Source of the DNA: Pelomonas sp. BJYL3 | GTDB lineage: Bacteria > Pseudomonadota > Gammaproteobacteria > Burkholderiales > Burkholderiaceae_C | Direction of reading: 5' to 3' | Length of the DNA stretch: 64,000 nt | Assembly (NCBI RefSeq): GCF_027257975.1 | Contig: NZ_JANZKX010000002.1 | Location: forward strand, 496,001-560,000 | Shown: piece by piece, positions 16,276 to 25,104 of the stretch | How positions within the stretch are numbered: position 1 is the stretch's first letter | Layout of the letters: every line of letters starts with the position of its first letter | Made by a program: the position numbers and the translations under genes | The notes under the pieces: model-generated | Seen by the model: the letters and a program-made list of their open reading frames with translations, nothing else | Database searches by the model: none | Told to the model about the DNA's origin: nothing

Positions 16276-17676
16276 TCAGAGAATGCGCCGTGGATGGGCC
16301 ATGGCCTCGTGCGCGGCATGCAGGCGCCGCACGAGAACCTGGATGAAGGCCCGGTCGAAGCGGTGCTGGCACTCCGGGCTCAGCAGGGCCAGGGACTCGG
16401 GGGTGAAGGAGATCGTCGTGCAGACCTCGGTCACGCGGATGTCGGTGCTGTGACGGCGCAGTTCGGGGTTGGGCGCCAGGTAGGCCATCTCGCCCACCGA
16501 GGTGCCGGTGCCCAGGGTCGCGACCTGCTGGCCGTCCCGGAAGACCTCCACCTCGCCCGCGGCGATGATGTGGAAGCTGTTGCCCTCCTGGCCCTTCTTG
16601 TACAGCGCATGCCCTTCCGGGTAGCGCCGCCACTTGGCGCGGTGCACCACCTCCCACAGCTCCACGTCTCCGAAGCCGGCGAAGAACTCCAGGCCGCGCG
16701 CGAGGTTGAAGCGCTCGGAGTCCTTGACCTCGTACAGCCGTGCCAGCGGCACCAGCTGCTTGGCCACCAGCTCGGACAGGGCGGTGGCGAAGCTGTCCCA
16801 GTCCGGGAAGCGCTCGGCGGGGTGCTTGGCCAGGGCCTTCTGGATGACGGCGTCCAGCTCGGCCGTGACCCCGCCGCGCAGGTCGGTCAGGGGCTGGGGG
16901 GCCTGGTGGTAGATCTGGTGCATCAGCGCCATCTGGTTGGGCGCGTCGAAGGGCGGGCGGCCGGCGACCAGGTGGTAGAGCACGGCGCCCAGGGCGTAGA
17001 TGTCGGCCTGGCAGCCGACGTCACCGCCCTCGATCTGCTCCGGCGGCATATAGGCCAGGGAGCCCACGCGGTGGATCTGGGTCTGGTCGGCGTTGAGGTT
17101 CAGGGCACTGCCGAAGTCGCTGACCTTGACATCGGTCACCTGGCCTTGAGCGTCCAGCACGGCCAGGAGATTGGCGGGCTTGACGTCGCGGTGGATCACG
17201 CCCTGGCGGAACACATAGCCCAGCGCCATCGCGCACTTGAAGCCCAGCTCCACGATCTGGTCCAGGGGCAGGAGGCGGTCGCTGCGGCAGAAGCTCTTGA
17301 GGGTGACGCCCGGCACGTACTCCATCACCAGGAAGGGCGCGTCGGCGTCGGGCACGGCGTCCAGGATCTGGACCACGTTGGGGTGCTGCAGCCGCCCGGC
17401 CAGCGCGGCCTCGGCGGCGAAGAAGCGCCAGCTGATCTGCCCATCCGCGGACTCCCGCTGCTGGCTGGCCCAGGCGCGCTGGCGCTTGATGGCCACTTCC
17501 TGATCGCGGAATTCGTCCAGGGCCAGGAAGACATCGCTCGTGGCGCCCTCGCCCAGCTGGCGCAGGACCTTGTACTTGCCGATATAGGCGGGGAGGTCGC
17601 GGGCGGAGATGGGGCCCAGGGCGTCGGAGCCGGCGGACGGCACGGAACTGGCGAGTGTGCGGGAGTCAAGGCTCAT
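16276..17676 (-). CDS. Ser/Thr protein kinase with C-terminal cyclic-nucleotide-binding-like domain
   Basis: A 466-residue soluble kinase. The N-terminal Hanks-type domain (about residues 35-290) has the Gly loop QLGEGATSDV, catalytic Lys in VAIKRQ, catalytic loop VIHRDVKPANLL, DFG motif VSDFGSALN and MPPEQIEGG in place of APE. Residues about 330-450 form a cNMP-binding-like beta barrel with a phosphate-cassette-like segment (GEMAYLAPN and RRHST). No membrane helix is present, unlike PknB-type kinases. Kinase activity gated by a cyclic nucleotide, as in a eukaryotic cGMP-dependent kinase but with reversed domain order, is an inference. The start at 17676 (MSLDSRTLASS) excludes a poorly conserved upstream extension. 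Confidence 0.88.
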   Translation of the reverse strand: MSLDSRTLASSVPSAGSDALGPISARDLPAYIGKYKVLRQLGEGATSDVFLALDEFRDQEVAIKRQRAWASQQRESADGQISWRFFAAEAALAGRLQHPNVVQILDAVPDADAPFLVMEYVPGVTLKSFCRSDRLLPLDQIVELGFKCAMALGYVFRQGVIHRDVKPANLLAVLDAQGQVTDVKVSDFGSALNLNADQTQIHRVGSLAYMPPEQIEGGDVGCQADIYALGAVLYHLVAGRPPFDAPNQMALMHQIYHQAPQPLTDLRGGVTAELDAVIQKALAKHPAERFPDWDSFATALSELVAKQLVPLARLYEVKDSERFNLARGLEFFAGFGDVELWEVVHRAKWRRYPEGHALYKKGQEGNSFHIIAAGEVEVFRDGQQVATLGTGTSVGEMAYLAPNPELRRHSTDIRVTEVCTTISFTPESLALLSPECQHRFDRAFIQVLVRRLHAAHEAMAHPRRIL

Positions 17677-17803
17677 GGCGGCTCGTATCCTGCCCCAGGC
17701 CCCCAGGCGAGGCAAGACCATGAACAGGCAGTAACAGCCGCGGGCAACAGCTGTTCCGCGATGGCACATGCGCCAGGGCCCGGGCGCGGGGCGGGGGGTT
17801 TCG

Positions 17804-17809
17804 TAGAAT
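17804..17809 (+). promoter_or_regulatory. candidate -10 element for argS
   Basis: TAGAAT lies 7 nt upstream of the argS ATG. If it is used, transcription would start at or next to the start codon. No good -35 is seen at 17-nt spacing. Confidence 0.35.
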
Positions 17810-17816
17810 CGCGCCC

Positions 17817-19541
17817 ATGATCCAAGCCAAGCAGGAACTGCTCGCCGCCCTGGGCGAGGCCATCCACTCCCTCAGCCCCGAGGCCACCCTGGCCCCGGCC
17901 TTCGAATCGCCCAAGCAGGCCAGCCATGGCGACTACGCCTGCACGGCCGCCATGCAGCTGGCCCGCCCGCTCAAGAAGAACCCGCGCGAGCTGGCCCAGG
18001 CCCTGATCGAGGCCCTGCAGGCCAAGCCGGCCTTCCAGCGATGGGTCGAGGGCATGGAGATTGCCGGCCCCGGCTTCATCAACATCCGCCTGAAGGATGC
18101 CGCCAAGCAGGCGGTCGTCGCCGAGGTGCTGGGCGCAGGCAGCCATTTCGGCGACCGTCCGGCCACCAGCAAGCACGTGATGATCGAGTTCGTCTCGGCC
18201 AACCCGACCGGCCCGCTGCACGTGGGCCATGCCCGCCAGGCCGCGCTGGGTGATGCGATCTGCTCGCTGCTCAAGACCCAGGGCCACGATGTGACCCGGG
18301 AGTTCTACTACAACGACGCTGGCGTGCAGATCGCCACGCTGGCCCACTCCACGCAGTTGCGGCTCAAGGGCTTCAAGCCGGGCGACGCCTGCTGGCCCAC
18401 CGATCCCGACCACCCCGACAGCAAGAAGTTCTACAACGGCGACTACATCCAGGACATCGCCGACGCCTTCCTGCGCAAGGAAACGGTCAAGGCCGATGAC
18501 CGTGAGTTCACCGCCTCGGGCGATGTCGAGGACCTCGACGGCATTCGCCAGTTCGCCGTGGCCTATCTGCGTCACGAGCAGGATCTGGACCTGCAGGCCT
18601 TCGGCCTCAAGTTCGACAACTACTTCCTTGAGTCCAGCGTCTATGCCAACGGCCAGCTCGAAGCCGCGGTGCAGCGCATGATCGACAGTGGCAAGACCTA
18701 CGAGAAGGACGGCGCACTGTGGTTCCGCTCGACGGACTATGGCGACGACCAGGACCGGGTGATGCGCAAGCGCGAGGGCGGCTTCACCTATTTCGTGCCG
18801 GACGTGGCCTACCACGTCAACAAGTTCGGGCGCGGCTACACCCAGTGCATCAACATCCAGGGCACCGACCACCACGGCACCATCGCCCGCGTGCGCGGCG
18901 GCCTGCAGGCGCAGAACCTGGGCATTCCGCAGGGCTTCCCGGACTACATCCTGCACAAGATGGTCACGGTCATGAGGAACGGCGAGGAGGTCAAGATCTC
19001 CAAGCGCGCCGGCTCCTACGTGACGCTGCGCGACCTGATCGACTGGACCAGCCGCGACGCCGTGCGCTTCTTCCTGATCAGCCGCAAGGCCGACACCGAG
19101 TTCACCTTCGACGTGGACCTGGCCCTGAAGCAGAACGACGAGAACCCCGTGTTCTACGTGCAGTACGCCCATGCGCGCATCTGCTCGGTGATCCGCAAGT
19201 GGGCCGAGCAGGGCGGTGATGAAGCCGGCCTGGCCGGTGCCGACCTCAGCCTGCTGACGGCACCCACCGAGGCCGCGCTGATGCTCAAGCTGGCGGACTA
19301 CCCCCGCATGCTCAGCAGCGCCGCGCAAGACCTGGCCCCGCACGACGTGGCCTTCTACCTGCGCGACCTCTCCGGCGCCTACCACAGCTACTACGCCGCC
19401 GAGCGCGTGCTGGACCAGGCCCCCGAGCTGACCCGTGCCCGCGTGGCCCTGCTGGCGGCCACCCGTCAGGTGATCCGCAACGCCCTGGCGGTGCTGGGCG
19501 TCAGCGCGCCGGAAGTCATGGCACGCGAGGCGCTGGCCTGA
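17817..19541 (+). CDS. argS: arginyl-tRNA synthetase
   Basis: A 574-residue class I aminoacyl-tRNA synthetase that charges tRNA-Arg. The HIGH-type motif is HVGH at residues 135-138 within [15 protein letters not shown]. The N-terminal Arg-specific add-on domain and the C-terminal anticodon-binding DALR domain (ending [13 protein letters not shown] and later MAREALA) are complete. The KMSKS position is occupied by ISKRAGSYV, as in many ArgS proteins. The ATG is very close to a TAGAAT box. It is followed after 83 nt by the SPOR-domain gene and then dsbA, a conserved order in Burkholderiales. Confidence 0.97.
   Translation: MIQAKQELLAALGEAIHSLSPEATLAPAFESPKQASHGDYACTAAMQLARPLKKNPRELAQALIEALQAKPAFQRWVEGMEIAGPGFINIRLKDAAKQAVVAEVLGAGSHFGDRPATSKHVMIEFVSANPTGPLHVGHARQAALGDAICSLLKTQGHDVTREFYYNDAGVQIATLAHSTQLRLKGFKPGDACWPTDPDHPDSKKFYNGDYIQDIADAFLRKETVKADDREFTASGDVEDLDGIRQFAVAYLRHEQDLDLQAFGLKFDNYFLESSVYANGQLEAAVQRMIDSGKTYEKDGALWFRSTDYGDDQDRVMRKREGGFTYFVPDVAYHVNKFGRGYTQCINIQGTDHHGTIARVRGGLQAQNLGIPQGFPDYILHKMVTVMRNGEEVKISKRAGSYVTLRDLIDWTSRDAVRFFLISRKADTEFTFDVDLALKQNDENPVFYVQYAHARICSVIRKWAEQGGDEAGLAGADLSLLTAPTEAALMLKLADYPRMLSSAAQDLAPHDVAFYLRDLSGAYHSYYAAERVLDQAPELTRARVALLAATRQVIRNALAVLGVSAPEVMAREALA
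19325..19339 (+). repeat. near copy of the dispersed 15-mer (one mismatch)
   Basis: GCAAGACCTGGCCCC differs at one base from the eight exact copies and is translated as QDLAP in argS. It may be chance or an eroded copy. Confidence 0.35.
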
Positions 19542-19567
19542 AGTCTTTCCGGACCAGTCGGCGGACC

Positions 19568-19573
19568 TAGAAT
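19568..19573 (+). promoter_or_regulatory. candidate -10 element for the SPOR gene
   Basis: TAGAAT occurs 52 nt before the SPOR-protein ATG. Its context resembles that of the argS box. No strong -35 is seen. Confidence 0.3.
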
Positions 19574-19624
19574 CCGCCGCGTTGAAGGGTCGGCCCCGGG
19601 TGGGGCCGCGAGCATGGAGATGGC

Positions 19625-20290
19625 ATGAGCAAGGCTGAAGCTGGCAAGCAGCGCGGTGGATTTGTCCTGGGGCTGATCGTGGGCCTGCTGCTGGGTCTGG
19701 CGATCGCGCTGGGCGTGGCGCTCTACATCACCAAGGTGCCCATCCCCTTCGTCAACAAGGTGCCGCAGCGCACGGCCGAGCAGGACGCCGAGGAAGCGGC
19801 CCGCAACAAGAACTGGGACCCCAACGCCCCCCTGGCCGGCAAGGCCGCCCGCAGCGCCAGCGGCGTGCTGAGCCCGGCCGTGCCCGCCTCCGCCCCCGCG
19901 CCGCAGGAAGTGGCCCGGCCCGTGGACAAGCCGGCCGACAAGCCAGCGGAAAAGCCCACGGAAAAGCCCACCGACAAAGTGACCGACAAGACCGCCGACA
20001 AGGTCATGGAGAAGGTCGCCGAAAAGACGGCCGAGAAGGCCGCCGCGGATGCAGGCAGCCTGTACTTCGTGCAGGCCGGTGCCTTCCTGAAGCCCGAAGA
20101 TGCCGAGGCGCAGCGCGCCAAGCTGGCCATGGCCGGCTTCCAGTCCAAGGTCTACGAGAAGGAACAGTCGGGTCGCACGGTCTACCGCGTTCGCATCGGC
20201 CCGATCGACAACCGTGACGAAGCCGAGGCCCAGCGCGGCAAGGCCGAGGCCGCCGGCTTCGAGGCCAACCTGGCCCGTGTCGCGCGCTGA
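19625..20290 (+). CDS. SPOR-domain inner-membrane protein
   Basis: A 221-residue bitopic protein: short cytoplasmic N terminus, one membrane helix at about residues 13-35 (FVLGLIVGLLLGLAIALGVA), a long periplasmic linker and a C-terminal SPOR domain at about 144-221 (LYFVQAGAFLKPEDAEAQ, then RVRIGPIDNRDEAEAQ). SPOR domains bind denuded peptidoglycan at division sites, so a septal cell-wall role is likely (FtsN/DedD-like). The linker carries a run of short K-P/V/T-x-D/E repeats (KPADKPAEKPTEKPTDK and similar) that will be unstructured and highly charged. It lies between argS and dsbA. Confidence 0.88.
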   Translation: MSKAEAGKQRGGFVLGLIVGLLLGLAIALGVALYITKVPIPFVNKVPQRTAEQDAEEAARNKNWDPNAPLAGKAARSASGVLSPAVPASAPAPQEVARPVDKPADKPAEKPTEKPTDKVTDKTADKVMEKVAEKTAEKAAADAGSLYFVQAGAFLKPEDAEAQRAKLAMAGFQSKVYEKEQSGRTVYRVRIGPIDNRDEAEAQRGKAEAAGFEANLARVAR

Positions 20291-20338
20291 GCCGGCCGCC
20301 CGCGCCCCCTTCCGTCCCCCCGATCCCAGGAGAATGCC

Positions 20339-21004
20339 GTGAGCATCAACCGCCGTGATTTCGCCGCCGCTGCCAGCCTGGCAGCCCTGAACCTGCCTCT
20401 GATCGCCCAGGCCCAGGGCGGCCCGGTCGAGGGCCGCCACTACCAGAAGCTGCAGCAGCCCCTGCCCACCACCGCCGGCAAGATCGAGGTGGTGGAGTTC
20501 TTCTGGTACGGCTGCCCGCACTGCTACGTCTTCGAGCCCGCCCTGGCGGCCTGGACCGGCCAGCTGCCGGCCGACGTGAGCCTGCGCAAGGTCCATGTGC
20601 TGTTCCGCCCCAATATGCGGGTGCACCAGCGCACCTACTTCGCGCTCGAGGTGATGGGCAAGGAGGCGGAAGTCCGCGGCAAGATCTTCGACGCCATCCA
20701 CCGGCAGGGCCAGCGCCTGGACGAGCTGGACGCCATGGCCGCCTTCCTGGCCAAGCAGGGCATCGACGCGGCCAAGTTCAAGGACACCTTCGGCTCCTTC
20801 GGCGTCAACAACAAGTGCGGCCAGGCCGACAAGCTGGCCGAAGGCTTCCGCATCGAGGGCGTGCCGGCGGTGGGCGTGGCCGGCCGCTTCCTGACCTCGC
20901 CGGCCATGGCCAGCGTGGGCATGCGCATCGACGAAGAGCAGAGCGGGCTGCGTGCCCTGGCCGTGGTGGACTTCCTGATCAAGCGCGCCCGCCAGGGCGC
21001 CTGA
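20339..21004 (+). CDS. dsbA: thiol:disulphide interchange protein DsbA
   Basis: A 221-residue periplasmic thioredoxin-fold oxidase. The GTG start at 20339 follows CCAGGAG. The signal region (SINRRDFAAAASLAALNLPLIAQA) has a Tat-like twin Arg followed by a hydrophobic stretch. The active site is C59-P-H-C62 (FFWYGCPHCYVF), the classic DsbA dipeptide; the cis-proline loop is EGVPAVGVAG. It introduces disulphides into exported proteins such as LptD and several others encoded in this window. It lies directly upstream of lptA, after the SPOR gene. Confidence 0.95.
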   Translation: MSINRRDFAAAASLAALNLPLIAQAQGGPVEGRHYQKLQQPLPTTAGKIEVVEFFWYGCPHCYVFEPALAAWTGQLPADVSLRKVHVLFRPNMRVHQRTYFALEVMGKEAEVRGKIFDAIHRQGQRLDELDAMAAFLAKQGIDAAKFKDTFGSFGVNNKCGQADKLAEGFRIEGVPAVGVAGRFLTSPAMASVGMRIDEEQSGLRALAVVDFLIKRARQGA

Positions 21005-21160
21005 GCCGCTGCAGGGCGTCGCGCCTAGCCCCCGGCCGCGGGGGCTGGCATGGGCCGCCTCGTGGCAGAATGGTCTGCAAGAACCGTGCCTTGCCTTGTG
21101 CGCCCTCGGGCGCCCAGGCTGCCGGGGCGCGCCATCCCTGAACTTTCGTCCGAGCGCTGT

Positions 21161-21796
21161 ATGACTGCCACCGGCTTGCGAGCCTCCGCCCTGCTGTGCC
21201 TGTCCCTGTCGACGGGCCTGATCGGCACGACCCCGGCCCATGCGGCCCGGGACGATGCCAACAAGCCGCTGAGCATCAGTGCCGACAAGGGCGGTCGCCT
21301 GGACGTGGCGCGCCAGCGCACCGAATGGAATGGCAATGTCGTCCTCAGCCGCGGCAGCATGCTGCTCAAGGCCGAGCGCATGGACATCCAGGAGGGCGCG
21401 GACGGCTACTACCTCGCCTATGCCCAGGGCGAGGCGGGCAAGCCGGTCAATTTCCGGCAGGACCGCGACGTGGCCGGGGAGTCCATCCAGGGCTATGCCG
21501 ACCAGCTGGAGTACGACGGGCGCTCCGACACCGTCCGCTTCATCGGCAACGCCGTGGTGCGCCGCATGCGCGGCAGCGTGGTGGCTGACGAGGTCAGCGG
21601 CGCCGTCATCGTCTATGACAACCGCACCGAGGTCTTCGGCGTGGAAGGCGGCCAGGGCGCCCTGCAGCCCAACGGCCGCGTCCGCCTGGTGATGAGCCCC
21701 CGCGGCAGCGCCTCCGCGCCGGCCCCCGCGGCCTCGACGCCGTCCCTGCAACTGCAGCCCAGCCCGGGCCTGCAGCCGCTGCGCAAGACGCCATGA
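21161..21796 (+). CDS. lptA: LPS transport periplasmic protein LptA
   Basis: A 211-residue periplasmic protein of the OstA-like beta-jellyroll family that forms the LPS bridge between inner and outer membranes. Signal peptide [20 protein letters not shown] continues to AHA at about residue 28. The OstA core ([10 protein letters not shown], then [19 protein letters not shown]) spans residues about 30-165; the C terminus is Pro/Ala-rich. The ATG at 21161 is preferred because longer forms would bury the signal peptide. Its stop overlaps the lptB start (ATGA). No lptC-like gene lies just upstream, where many Burkholderiales have it. Confidence 0.93.
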   Translation: MTATGLRASALLCLSLSTGLIGTTPAHAARDDANKPLSISADKGGRLDVARQRTEWNGNVVLSRGSMLLKAERMDIQEGADGYYLAYAQGEAGKPVNFRQDRDVAGESIQGYADQLEYDGRSDTVRFIGNAVVRRMRGSVVADEVSGAVIVYDNRTEVFGVEGGQGALQPNGRVRLVMSPRGSASAPAPAASTPSLQLQPSPGLQPLRKTP

Positions 21797-22566
21797 ACCA
21801 GCGCCCCGCCCTCGAAGCCGGGCCGCCCAGCCGCCTGGAGGCCGAAGGCCTGCAGAAGAGCTACGGCGTGCGCAAGGTGGTCAAGGACGTGCATCTGGCC
21901 GTCAACAGCGGTGAGGTCGTGGGCCTGCTGGGGCCCAACGGTGCCGGCAAGACCACCAGCTTCTACATGATCGTGGGCCTGGTGCGCGCCGATGCCGGCG
22001 AGATCCGCATCGACGGCCAGCCGGTCCAGCGCCTGCCCATCCACCAGCGCTCGCGCCTGGGCCTGAGCTATCTCCCGCAGGAGGCTTCGATCTTCCGCAA
22101 GCTCAGCGTCGAGGAGAACATCCGCGCCGTGCTGGAGCTGCAGCAGGACGAGCACGGCAAGCCCTGGCCCGAGACCCGGGTGCGCGAGCTGCTGGAGAGC
22201 CTGCTGGCCGATCTCAGCATCGAGAAGCTGCGCGACAGCCCGGCGCCGGCCCTCTCCGGCGGCGAGCGCCGCCGCGTGGAGATCGCCCGCGCCCTGGCCA
22301 CCCAGCCCCGCTTCATCCTGCTGGACGAGCCCTTCGCGGGCGTGGACCCGATCGCCGTGCTGGAGATCCAGCGCATCATCGGCTTCCTCAAGGCGCGCGG
22401 CATCGGGGTGCTGATCACCGACCACAACGTGCGAGAGACTCTGGGCATCTGCGATCGCGCCTACATCATCAGCGAGGGCCGCGTGCTGGCCGAGGGGCAG
22501 CCGGACGAGATCGTGCAGAACCCCGAGGTCCGCAAGGTCTACCTGGGCGAACACTTCCGCATGTAA
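21793..22566 (+). CDS. lptB: LPS export ABC transporter ATP-binding protein LptB
   Basis: A 257-residue ABC ATPase that powers LPS extraction by LptFGC. Walker A is GPNGAGKT at residues 47-54, the Q loop region is LPQEASIF, the signature is [13 protein letters not shown] and Walker B is [13 protein letters not shown]. The His switch is in [10 protein letters not shown]. It overlaps lptA by four bases and is followed after 12 nt by rpoN, the standard lptA-lptB-rpoN arrangement. The first ~15 residues ([15 protein letters not shown]) are a short extension compared with the E. coli protein. Confidence 0.96.
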   Translation: MNQRPALEAGPPSRLEAEGLQKSYGVRKVVKDVHLAVNSGEVVGLLGPNGAGKTTSFYMIVGLVRADAGEIRIDGQPVQRLPIHQRSRLGLSYLPQEASIFRKLSVEENIRAVLELQQDEHGKPWPETRVRELLESLLADLSIEKLRDSPAPALSGGERRRVEIARALATQPRFILLDEPFAGVDPIAVLEIQRIIGFLKARGIGVLITDHNVRETLGICDRAYIISEGRVLAEGQPDEIVQNPEVRKVYLGEHFRM

Positions 22567-22578
22567 GGGCGGCCCGCG

Positions 22579-24081
22579 ATGAAGCCCTCTCTGCAGGTCC
22601 GCCTATCCCAGCATCTCTCGCTGACGCCGCAGCTGCAGCAGAGCATCCGGCTGCTGCAGCTGTCGACCCTGGAGCTGAACCAGGAGGTCGAGCAGATGCT
22701 GGCCCAGAACCCCCTGCTGGAGACCGAGGAAGAGTTCGAGACCCGCCAGGAGCCGGCCCGTGCCGAGCTGCAGGCGCCCGCCAGCACGGGCGGCGATGAA
22801 GGCAGCGGCGGCGACGAAGGCGGCGAGGCCCTGGGCGAGATGCGGGCCGAGGACTTCGGCACCACCGAGCGCGAGGACTGGGAGAACGGCACCGAGGGCG
22901 ACGACTTCGACGGCATCCGCGAGCTGCCCAGCGGCAATGCGGCGCCCAGCGACGACGGCGACGAGCGCTCGGACACCGACGCCGGCACCATCAGCCTGCA
23001 GGAGCATCTGCAGGCGCAGATGGCCGGCATGAGCCTCTGCGACGAGGACCGCGCGGCCCTGCTGGTGCTGATCGAGTCTCTCAACGAGGACGGCTATCTC
23101 GAGGATCCGCTGGAGGAGATCGCCACCAGCCTCAACCCCGAGGGCGACCCTGCGGTGCAGGAAGAGCTGCTGGACCGCCTGCGCTGCGCGCTCAAGTGGC
23201 TGCAGAGCCTGGAGCCCTCCGGCGTGGGCGCGCGTGACCTCTCCGAATGCCTGGTGCTGCAGCTGCGCGCGCAGCCGCGCAGCCAGGTGCAGGCCGTGGC
23301 CATCCTGATCTGCAAGCAGCACCTGGACCTGCTGGCCAGGCGCGACCTGCGCCGCCTGGGCTCGCTGACTGGCGCCGACGAGCCCCTGCTGCGCGAGGCC
23401 CAGGCCCTGATCGCCCGCCTGGAACCCAAGCCCGGCCGCCCCTTCGTGCGCAATGTGGCGCAGGCGGTGATCCCCGATGTCATCGTGCAGAAGTCCGGCC
23501 GCGGCTTCCGGGTGATGATCAACCCGGAAGTGGCGCCCAAGCTGCGCATCAACGAGCTCTACGCCCAGGCCCTGCGCCAGACCCGCGGCGGCGTGACCAA
23601 CTCGCCGCTGGGCGGCCAGCTGCAGGAGGCGCGCTGGTTCATCAAGAACATCCAGCAGCGCTTCGACACCATCCTGCGGGTGTCCGAGGCCATCGTTGAA
23701 CGCCAGAAGGGCTTCTTCACCCACGGCGAGCTGGCGATGAAGCCCCTGGTGCTGCGCGAGATCGCCGACGAGCTCAGCCTGCACGAGTCCACCATCTCCC
23801 GCGTGACCACGGCCAAGTACATGGCCACGCCCTGGGGCACCTTCGAGCTGAAGTATTTCTTCGGCTCCGGTCTGGCCACCGAGACCGGCGGCAACGCCTC
23901 CAGCACGGCGGTGCGGGCGCTGATCAAGCAGTTCGTGGCGGCCGAGGATCCGAAGAAGCCGCTGTCCGACAGCGCCCTGGCCAGCATGCTGGAGGAGCAG
24001 GGCATCCAGGTGGCGCGCCGAACGGTGGCCAAGTACCGCGAGGCCCTCAAGATCGCGCCGGCCAATATGCGCAAGACCTGA
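22579..24081 (+). CDS. rpoN: RNA polymerase sigma-54 factor
   Basis: A 500-residue sigma-54. Region I is the Gln/Leu-rich N terminus (LSLTPQLQQSIRLLQLS), followed by an acidic linker (about residues 55-145), the core-binding domain and the DNA-binding domain ending with the RpoN box ARRTVAKYRE at residues 479-488. It directs transcription from -24/-12 promoters with AAA+ activators. The gene lies 12 nt after lptB. The last codons and TGA stop (ATG CGC AAG ACC TGA) are part of a dispersed 14-mer, and a second copy follows 14 nt later, so the extreme C terminus appears to have been rewritten by this repeat. Confidence 0.97.
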   Translation: MKPSLQVRLSQHLSLTPQLQQSIRLLQLSTLELNQEVEQMLAQNPLLETEEEFETRQEPARAELQAPASTGGDEGSGGDEGGEALGEMRAEDFGTTEREDWENGTEGDDFDGIRELPSGNAAPSDDGDERSDTDAGTISLQEHLQAQMAGMSLCDEDRAALLVLIESLNEDGYLEDPLEEIATSLNPEGDPAVQEELLDRLRCALKWLQSLEPSGVGARDLSECLVLQLRAQPRSQVQAVAILICKQHLDLLARRDLRRLGSLTGADEPLLREAQALIARLEPKPGRPFVRNVAQAVIPDVIVQKSGRGFRVMINPEVAPKLRINELYAQALRQTRGGVTNSPLGGQLQEARWFIKNIQQRFDTILRVSEAIVERQKGFFTHGELAMKPLVLREIADELSLHESTISRVTTAKYMATPWGTFELKYFFGSGLATETGGNASSTAVRALIKQFVAAEDPKKPLSDSALASMLEEQGIQVARRTVAKYREALKIAPANMRKT

Positions 24082-24084
24082 CCC
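24071..24084 (+). repeat. dispersed 14-mer, copy 3 (overlaps rpoN stop)
   Basis: Exact GCAAGACCTGACCC; the TGA at 24079-24081 is the rpoN stop codon. Confidence 0.85.
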
Positions 24085-24098
24085 TCCGGGCCTGGCGC

Positions 24099-24113
24099 GC
24101 AAGACCTGACCCC
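24099..24113 (+). repeat. dispersed 15-mer, copy 4 (downstream of rpoN)
   Basis: Exact GCAAGACCTGACCCC, in direct orientation to copy 3, between rpoN and the LysR gene. Confidence 0.85.
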
Positions 24114-24138
24114 AGTCGAGCCACGGAGATCCCAGCCC

Positions 24139-25086
24139 ATGGACCAGCTCAAGGCGATGCGCGTGTTCGCGCGGGTGATCGACGAAGGCAGCTTCGCCGG
24201 CGCCGCCCGCGCCCTGGACCTGGCCCCCGCCGTGGTGACCCGCCTGGTGGCCGACCTCGAGGAGCACCTGGGCGCACGGCTCCTGAACCGCACCACCCGC
24301 CGCCTGGCCCTCACCGAGGTGGGCGAGGCCTACCTGGAGCGCTGCCGCCGCGTGCTGATGGAGCTGGAGGACGCCCAGGCCCTGGTGCAGTCCGCCACGC
24401 ACGAGGCGCGAGGCCATGTGCGGGTGCTGGTGCCGCCGGCTATCGCCGTGCACCAGCTGGCCAAGCACCTGGCCCGCTTCCACCAGCAGTACCCGCACGT
24501 GACCCTGGAGCTGCATTCGCCGGGCCCGGTGACGCAGATCGACGAGGCTTTCGACATCAGCGTCATCAGCACCAAGGAGCCGCTGCAGGGCGACTTCGTG
24601 GCGCGGCGCCTGGCGCGCACCGAGGTCATCCTCTGCGCCGCGCCGGAATACCTGCAGCGGCGCGGCCGGCCGCAGCATCCGGTGGAGCTGCAGCAGCATG
24701 ACGTGTTGGTGCCGCCCGTGGCCATCCAGCAGCGCGGCATCGTCTTCGTGCGGGGGCGGCGCGAGGCGCCCGAGGAGCGCATCGAGGGCGAATGCCGCCG
24801 CGGCGTGCTGACCACCGGCCACAACGACACCAACTACGCCGCTGCCCTGCACGGCCTGGGCATCGCGGCCTTGCCGTCCTTCATGATCGAGGACGCGCTG
24901 CTGGAGCATGCGCTGGAGCGCGTGATGCCGCAGTGGCACATGCAGAGCTACGACCTCTGGGCCGCCATGCCTTCGCGCAAGTTCCTGCCGGCGCGCACGC
25001 GGGTCTTCCTCGACTTCCTGGTCAGCATCTTCGGCGGCCAGGACCACGACCCCTGGCTGGAGGCCGCCGGCTGCGCGACCCGCTGA
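24139..25086 (+). CDS. LysR-family transcriptional regulator
   Basis: A 315-residue LysR-type regulator starting MDQLKAMRVFARVIDEGSFA. The N-terminal HTH continues with AVVTRLVADLEEHLGARLLN and TTRRLALTEVGEAYLERCR; the periplasmic-binding-protein-like effector domain covers about residues 90-300. It belongs to the AaeR/DsdC-like broad LysR group that begins MDQL/MDRL. It lies 57 nt after rpoN on the same strand and converges with amgK, so its target is not obvious from context. No operator could be assigned. Confidence 0.9.
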   Translation: MDQLKAMRVFARVIDEGSFAGAARALDLAPAVVTRLVADLEEHLGARLLNRTTRRLALTEVGEAYLERCRRVLMELEDAQALVQSATHEARGHVRVLVPPAIAVHQLAKHLARFHQQYPHVTLELHSPGPVTQIDEAFDISVISTKEPLQGDFVARRLARTEVILCAAPEYLQRRGRPQHPVELQQHDVLVPPVAIQQRGIVFVRGRREAPEERIEGECRRGVLTTGHNDTNYAAALHGLGIAALPSFMIEDALLEHALERVMPQWHMQSYDLWAAMPSRKFLPARTRVFLDFLVSIFGGQDHDPWLEAAGCATR

Positions 25087-25104
25087 GCCGGGGCGTCGGG
25101 GCGC

